From positions 1-64,000 of the forward strand of contig JAJDUJ010000019.1 in assembly GCA_022826705.1 (NCBI GenBank): 64,000 bases of DNA, read 5' to 3'. Below, one piece after another: positions 60,375 to 64,000 of the stretch. The notes beneath the pieces were generated by a model, which was not told the DNA's origin, did no database searches, and saw only the letters and a program-made list of their open reading frames with translations. The stretch comes from Acidimicrobiia bacterium. GTDB lineage: Bacteria; Actinomycetota; Acidimicrobiia; Acidimicrobiales; Bin134. How positions within the stretch are numbered: the first letter of the stretch is position 1; each line of letters begins with the position of its first letter. Both the position numbers and the translations under genes were made by a program.

Positions 60375-61163
60375 ATGGATGACCTCGATTTCACCGGCAA
60401 GACCGCAATCGTCACCGGCGGCACCAAGGGGCTGGGCCGGGGGATGGCCGCCCGCTTCCTGGCTGCGGGCGCCGACGTGGTGATCTGCGCCCGCCGCCCG
60501 CCGGAGGAGCCGGTGGCCTCCGATGGCCGAGAGGCGCGGTTCGTGGCCGCCGACGTGCGGGATCCCGAGCAGATCGCCGGCGTGGTGAAGGCCGCCGTGG
60601 AACACACCGGGCGGGTCGACACCCTCATCAACAACGCTGGAGGCGCTCCCCCGGCCGAATCGGCCACGGTGTCACCCCGGTTCAACGAGAAGATCGTGGC
60701 CTTGAACCTGATGGCTCCGATGGCGTTCAGCCAGGCCGTGTATCCCGTGATGCAGAACCAGGACAGCGGCGGGGTGATCCTCAACATCTCGTCTGTATCG
60801 GGCATCCGGCCCAACCCCATGGGGATCGCCTACGGGGCGGCCAAGGCCGGGCTGTTGAACCTGAGCGAGACGCTGGCGGTGGAGTGGGGGCCCAAGATCC
60901 GGGTTCTGACCGTGACCGTCGGGCTGATTGTGACCGATGACGCCTACCTCTACTACGGCGACGAGGCGGGAATCGCCGCGGTGGGCGAGACCATCGCACT
61001 GGGCCGCATGGGCCAGCCCGACGACGTGGCCGACGTGTGCCTGTTCTTGGCCTCGCCCATGGCCCGGTGGATGTCGGGGGCCAATATCAAGGTACACGGC
61101 GGGGGCGAGAAGCCCGCCTACCTGGGCGTATCCACCGGCGAGGTGGCCGCTGAGGAAGGCTGA
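60375..61163 (+). CDS. Short-chain dehydrogenase/reductase (Rv3549c-like)
   Basis: 262 residues: VTGGTKGLGRGMAARFLAAG, NNAGGAPPAESATVSPRF, NISSVSG (Ser) and YGAAK (Tyr-xxx-Lys). The segments KIVALNLMAPMAFSQAV, YYGDEAGIAAVGETIALGRM and VHGGGEKPAYL resemble mycobacterial Rv3549c, which is also divergent from the ipdAB genes. This supports a role in the same steroid-ring pathway. From memory of that family, not from alignment. ATG at 60375; followed by the metallo-hydrolase gene after 10 bp. Confidence 0.87.
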   Translation: MDDLDFTGKTAIVTGGTKGLGRGMAARFLAAGADVVICARRPPEEPVASDGREARFVAADVRDPEQIAGVVKAAVEHTGRVDTLINNAGGAPPAESATVSPRFNEKIVALNLMAPMAFSQAVYPVMQNQDSGGVILNISSVSGIRPNPMGIAYGAAKAGLLNLSETLAVEWGPKIRVLTVTVGLIVTDDAYLYYGDEAGIAAVGETIALGRMGQPDDVADVCLFLASPMARWMSGANIKVHGGGEKPAYLGVSTGEVAAEEG

Positions 61164-61173
61164 CTGCCCTGCC

Positions 61174-62076
61174 ATGGCGGTGAGCATCCCGTTTGTGACC
61201 GAGCCGGAGGTGGACTACGGCGCGGTGGTGGAGATGGCCCCCGGTCTGCGCCGGGTGGTGGCCAACAACCCGGGCAAGTTCACCTACCGGGGCACCGGCA
61301 CTTACATCGTGGGCCAGGGCCGGGTGGCAATAGTCGATCCCGGCCCCGACGACGCCGATCACATCTCAGCGGTGCTAGCCGCGGTGGACGGTGAGCAGGT
61401 GGAGGCCCTGCTCATCACCCATACCCACCGGGATCACTCCCCCGCTTCGCAGGCGGTGTCCGAAGCCACCGGTGCCCCGGCCTATGGCTTCGGCCCCCAT
61501 CCGCCTGCTGATGACGACGACGGCAAGAGCGAAGAGAGGGGTGATCTCCGGTTTGCTCCCGATGAGGCGGTGGTCCACGGGGATGTGGTGGAGGGACCGG
61601 GTTGGAGCTTCGAGTGCCTGTACACCCCGGGCCACATCTCCAACCACATCGCCTACCGCTGGCGGGAAGCGGCCGGAGTGTTCACCGGCGATCACATCAT
61701 GGGCTGGTCCACCACCATCGTCCCCCCGCCCGATGGCAACATGACCGACTACCTGGCCAGCCTGAGGCTCTTGGCCGAGTCCCTCGACGACCGGGTGTAC
61801 TTGCCCACCCACGGCCCGCCGGTCAAAGAGCCCCACGCTCTCGTGGAAGCCCTCTATGCCCACCGCCTGGACCGGGAGCGCCAAATCCTGGAGTGCCTGG
61901 CCACCGGGCCGCAGACCATCACCGAGATGGTGAGGGTGATGTACGCCGACGTGGCCCCCGAGCTGCACGAGCCCGCGGCCCGCTCGGTGCTGGCCCATCT
62001 CATCGCCATGACAGGCGATGGCCGGGTAAGCACCGACAGCGAGGCCACCGCCGAGGCGGTGTACTACCGGGACTAG
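61174..62076 (+). CDS. Metallo-beta-lactamase-fold hydrolase
   Basis: 300 residues. LLITHTHRDHSPASQAV contains the HxHxDH zinc motif, YTPGHISNHIAYRW the third-ligand His, and GDHIMGW the bridging Asp. A C-terminal winged-helix-like region (TGPQTITEMVRVMYADVAPE) matches the LACTB2-type subgroup, whose members act on nucleic acids or thioesters. The substrate here is unknown; coupling to the SDR gene suggests a CoA-thioester or lactone hydrolysis, which is inference. Confidence 0.9.
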   Translation: MAVSIPFVTEPEVDYGAVVEMAPGLRRVVANNPGKFTYRGTGTYIVGQGRVAIVDPGPDDADHISAVLAAVDGEQVEALLITHTHRDHSPASQAVSEATGAPAYGFGPHPPADDDDGKSEERGDLRFAPDEAVVHGDVVEGPGWSFECLYTPGHISNHIAYRWREAAGVFTGDHIMGWSTTIVPPPDGNMTDYLASLRLLAESLDDRVYLPTHGPPVKEPHALVEALYAHRLDRERQILECLATGPQTITEMVRVMYADVAPELHEPAARSVLAHLIAMTGDGRVSTDSEATAEAVYYRD

Positions 62077-62116
62077 AAAACGGTGAGCGCTGCCGGCGCA
62101 CCGTCGGGCTGTTCAA

Positions 62117-62812
62117 CTACGAGACGCTCGTTGAAGGCTCATTCAAATAGCAAGCAACCAGAGCCGACGCCACCTCGTCTTGCGCCTTCCCGAAGCCTTC
62201 ACCTGTGTCGACCACCATCGCGTCCCTCACGACGTCCCGCAGCCCTTCAACCGAGATTTGGGAGGCGATGCATCTGGCCCGATCTATCGGCTCACCCTCC
62301 GCCACCAAGACGTTGACCACGAAGTTCCGCCAGTCGACGCAGCCCAAAGCCAGATTCTCAAGATCAAACGCCTCTCGATCAGAAATGTCGAACCAGTCCC
62401 CGAACACAAACAATCCCGGCTGCCGGTATGCCTCGGCAAACGAGCCTGGATTGAGTCCCAGCTCGCCAAGCCGTTCGTCGGTGAATGCGGCAAATGCTCC
62501 CTCGGCTAGGCAATTGATCTCCTGTCGCGTCATGTAGGTGGTGACCAGTTCGTCTTCCAAGACCAGCTTCGCAAACGTATCGGCCAGCTCCTGCCTATTT
62601 GACGCGGGCGGATCGCCATGTTCCCCCTGCTCACCTAGGTCGGAGCCAGCGGCTTCGGCGGACGGCGAAGTGGGTGTTTGGGCTGCCTCAGTGGGTTGGA
62701 CCGCGGGAGCCTGGGTTGCCGACACGGACGGTGCGCTGTCCTCGCTATCACTCGAGCAGGCCATCGCCATGAGAGCTACAAGGATTATCGGGAAGAACCA
62801 GCTTCGACGCAT
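62117..62812 (-). CDS. Lipoprotein with two-cysteine repeat domain
   Basis: 231 residues. Signal peptide with lipobox MAMAC (Cys19), followed by a Ser/Thr/Pro/Ala-rich linker (20-72), then a helical domain. The domain includes RQELADTFAKLVLEDELVTT, INCLAEGAFAAF, LGELGLNPGSFAEAYRQPG, GCVDWRNFVVNVLVAEGEPI and RARCIASQISVEGLRDVV. Paired Cys, spaced by about 20-30 residues, are likely disulfides outside the membrane. The same pattern appears in the cyclophilin gene upstream at 62829. No known domain is recognised. ATG at 62812 is 16 bp from the upstream stop. Confidence 0.75.
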   Translation of the reverse strand: MRRSWFFPIILVALMAMACSSDSEDSAPSVSATQAPAVQPTEAAQTPTSPSAEAAGSDLGEQGEHGDPPASNRQELADTFAKLVLEDELVTTYMTRQEINCLAEGAFAAFTDERLGELGLNPGSFAEAYRQPGLFVFGDWFDISDREAFDLENLALGCVDWRNFVVNVLVAEGEPIDRARCIASQISVEGLRDVVRDAMVVDTGEGFGKAQDEVASALVACYLNEPSTSVS

Positions 62813-62828
62813 TAGGACGGGTTCCGGG

Positions 62829-64000
62829 TCAGCCGGATTCCTCGATTGTCACTGAGTTGACGAACACCGGAGGCTCAGGGCCCCCACCCAGGGGATTGTC
62901 GGGCTGGTCCACGTGGCTGGCCAGAATAGCCTCAGCCACCGCCAGGCTCGCATCATCCATCTGGCCGAACACCACGTAGGTGCCCTGGCTGTTGAGGCGG
63001 GCGGTGTTCTCGTTGACCGCGAAGAAGAACTGAGCGCTGGCGCTGTTGGGCGCCGCCGTGCGGGCCATCACGATCTGGCCCGGCTCATAGGTGAACCCCG
63101 AACCCTCATCGGGAATGGTGTATCCCGGACCGGGATCAGATGGAGAATTTGTGTGCGGTGCCCCGCCCTGGATGATGCCGATGCTCGGATCGGTGCGGAA
63201 CAGCAGCGTGTCGTCGTAATAGTGGTGCTGGGCCAGCACCGCGAAATTGTTTGCCGTGACTGGCGTGTTCACTGTGTCGAGGGCGATCCGCAGCTCCCCC
63301 GCCGTGGTGTCGAACACCGCTGTGTACTGCTTGGCGAAGTCCAAGCACAGGGGATGGGGGCCGTCGAAATAGAGCACTGTCGGCCCCGATCCGTCAGAAG
63401 GCGGGCATGTACCCGACCCAGTGCCCCCCGAGGGATCGGGAATATCGAAGCCAGACCCGCCCATCGCGTCCAGTTCCTCGGGAGTTAGGCACCGGTTCTG
63501 GAGCACAAAGAGCTCTCCCATCATCTCCAAGGCCTCTTCCTCGTCAGGTTCTTGGCCTGAGAGCATTATGTCGAGCACCTCGTCGGGAATCCCGTCGGGA
63601 ATCCCGTCGGCGATGCACCGGGCGCTTTGTTCGGAAAGCCCGTCTTCGGCAACGAACAGGTTGAACAACATCTCACGGGCATCGACACAGCTTTGGAATG
63701 CCTCTTGCACCTCAGCTTCGCTCAGTCCGAAGTCATCCCCTGATTCGGTGATCAGAGCGCTCATCGCCACAGCCCTGATTCCCTCACTCGAGAGCTCGGA
63801 GGCTATGCAGTTGGCTTGCTCGAGAGGGACACCATCCGCAGCGATCGCCGCCGCCATAAAGGCCCGCCAGTCGAGGCACTCGAGAGCAACGTCCACAGTC
63901 GCGGCCGCCTCGTCATCGCTGACCCCGAAATCGTCGGCTAGCGAGAATGAGCCACCGCTCTCATACGCCGTGGCGACCGATGCCCCGTTCATCCCCAGCG
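62829..64000 (-). CDS. Extracytoplasmic cyclophilin-type peptidyl-prolyl isomerase with two-cysteine repeats (5' partial)
   Basis: At least 390 residues, truncated by the right window edge: the codons before the ATG at 63992 still read Leu-Gly, matching the neighbour's LGLNPGSFAEAY, so that Met is internal. The N-terminal part has repeats of a Cys-containing unit (ECLDWRAFMAAAIAADGVPL, ANCIASELSSEGIRAV, then SCVDAREMLFNLFVAEDGLS, ARCIADGIPDGIPDEVL). A Pro/Ser/Gly-rich linker precedes a cyclophilin domain (about 165 residues) with FDTTAGELRIALDT, LLFRTDPSIGIIQGG and SASAQFFFAVNENTARLN. Several canonical cyclophilin residues are kept (QFF). It probably is secreted or lipid-anchored. Confidence 0.85.
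   Translation of the reverse strand, partial: LGMNGASVATAYESGGSFSLADDFGVSDDEAAATVDVALECLDWRAFMAAAIAADGVPLEQANCIASELSSEGIRAVAMSALITESGDDFGLSEAEVQEAFQSCVDAREMLFNLFVAEDGLSEQSARCIADGIPDGIPDEVLDIMLSGQEPDEEEALEMMGELFVLQNRCLTPEELDAMGGSGFDIPDPSGGTGSGTCPPSDGSGPTVLYFDGPHPLCLDFAKQYTAVFDTTAGELRIALDTVNTPVTANNFAVLAQHHYYDDTLLFRTDPSIGIIQGGAPHTNSPSDPGPGYTIPDEGSGFTYEPGQIVMARTAAPNSASAQFFFAVNENTARLNSQGTYVVFGQMDDASLAVAEAILASHVDQPDNPLGGGPEPPVFVNSVTIEESG

Noticed and set aside
63590-63615. Tandem 12-bp repeat GGGAATCCCGTC as possible regulatory or CRISPR-like repeat
   Set aside because: It is coding sequence (Asp-Gly-Ile-Pro repeated) inside the cyclophilin gene, with no spacers of CRISPR type.

Overview
The window looks like a chromosomal segment of a high-GC, Gram-positive-type bacterium of the Actinomycetota, most likely class Acidimicrobiia. 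The partial 16S gene has actinobacterial features. The protein set includes coenzyme F420 functions (CofC/FbiD and four luciferase-like flavin/F420 oxidoreductase genes, one frameshifted), a mycothiol-type maleylpyruvate isomerase, a MshB-like deacetylase, DUF2510-RDD membrane proteins and mycobacterial-type steroid-ring genes. This placement is an inference; no database search was possible. No phage, insertion sequence, CRISPR array or tRNA gene was recognised.

Region 1 (1-3.2 kb): the 5' two-thirds of a 16S rRNA gene on the minus strand, with a roughly 330-bp leader, a well-formed rrn promoter (1300-1328), then tyrS and a divergent small membrane-anchored protein.

Region 2 (3.2-20.9 kb, all minus strand): pheS-pheT, then an eight-gene arginine biosynthesis operon argC-J-B-D-F-R-G-H in which all seven junctions are 4-nt ATGA/GTGA overlaps. 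In front of argC, an ARG-box palindrome sits between the -35 and -10 elements of a promoter that would give an almost leaderless mRNA. With only short gaps the same strand continues into a 3-methyladenine glycosylase, a Nudix hydrolase and a branched-chain-type ABC importer in which five functions are packed into three genes: a LivJ-LivH fusion, a LivM-LivG fusion and LivF.

Region 3 (21-33 kb): housekeeping and unknown genes: a D-aminoacylase-like amidohydrolase, membrane proteins, rnhB, gpsA, cofC, a PIG-L deacetylase, an extended SDR, an alpha/beta hydrolase and a tandem pair of DUF2510-RDD proteins. At 24.5-25.2 kb a small module with its own promoter encodes a three-helix membrane protein and, by ATGA overlap, a 53-residue protein.

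Region 4 (33-48 kb): oxidative and CoA metabolism: luciferase-like oxidoreductases, SDRs (one without the catalytic Tyr/Lys), an acyl-CoA dehydrogenase, an EthD-domain protein, a tandem-fused class III CoA-transferase, a cyclase-family hydrolase, a mycothiol-dependent isomerase, a formate/nitrite-type channel, and a helical repeat protein of unknown role.

Region 5 (48-62 kb): two pairs of adjacent acyl-CoA dehydrogenases (large plus small), a thioesterase, an SRPBCC protein, orphan ABC components, and a cluster matching mycobacterial ipdC-ipdB-ipdA with a divergent Rv3549c-like SDR. This suggests catabolism of the steroid C/D rings or a similar polycyclic carboxylate. Two gene junctions here (50.9 and 52.7 kb) carry tandem duplications that each create a 16-codon mini-ORF bridging the flanking genes.

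Region 6 (62-64 kb): a lipoprotein and a cyclophilin-type isomerase (cut by the window end) share an apparently uncharacterised two-cysteine domain.
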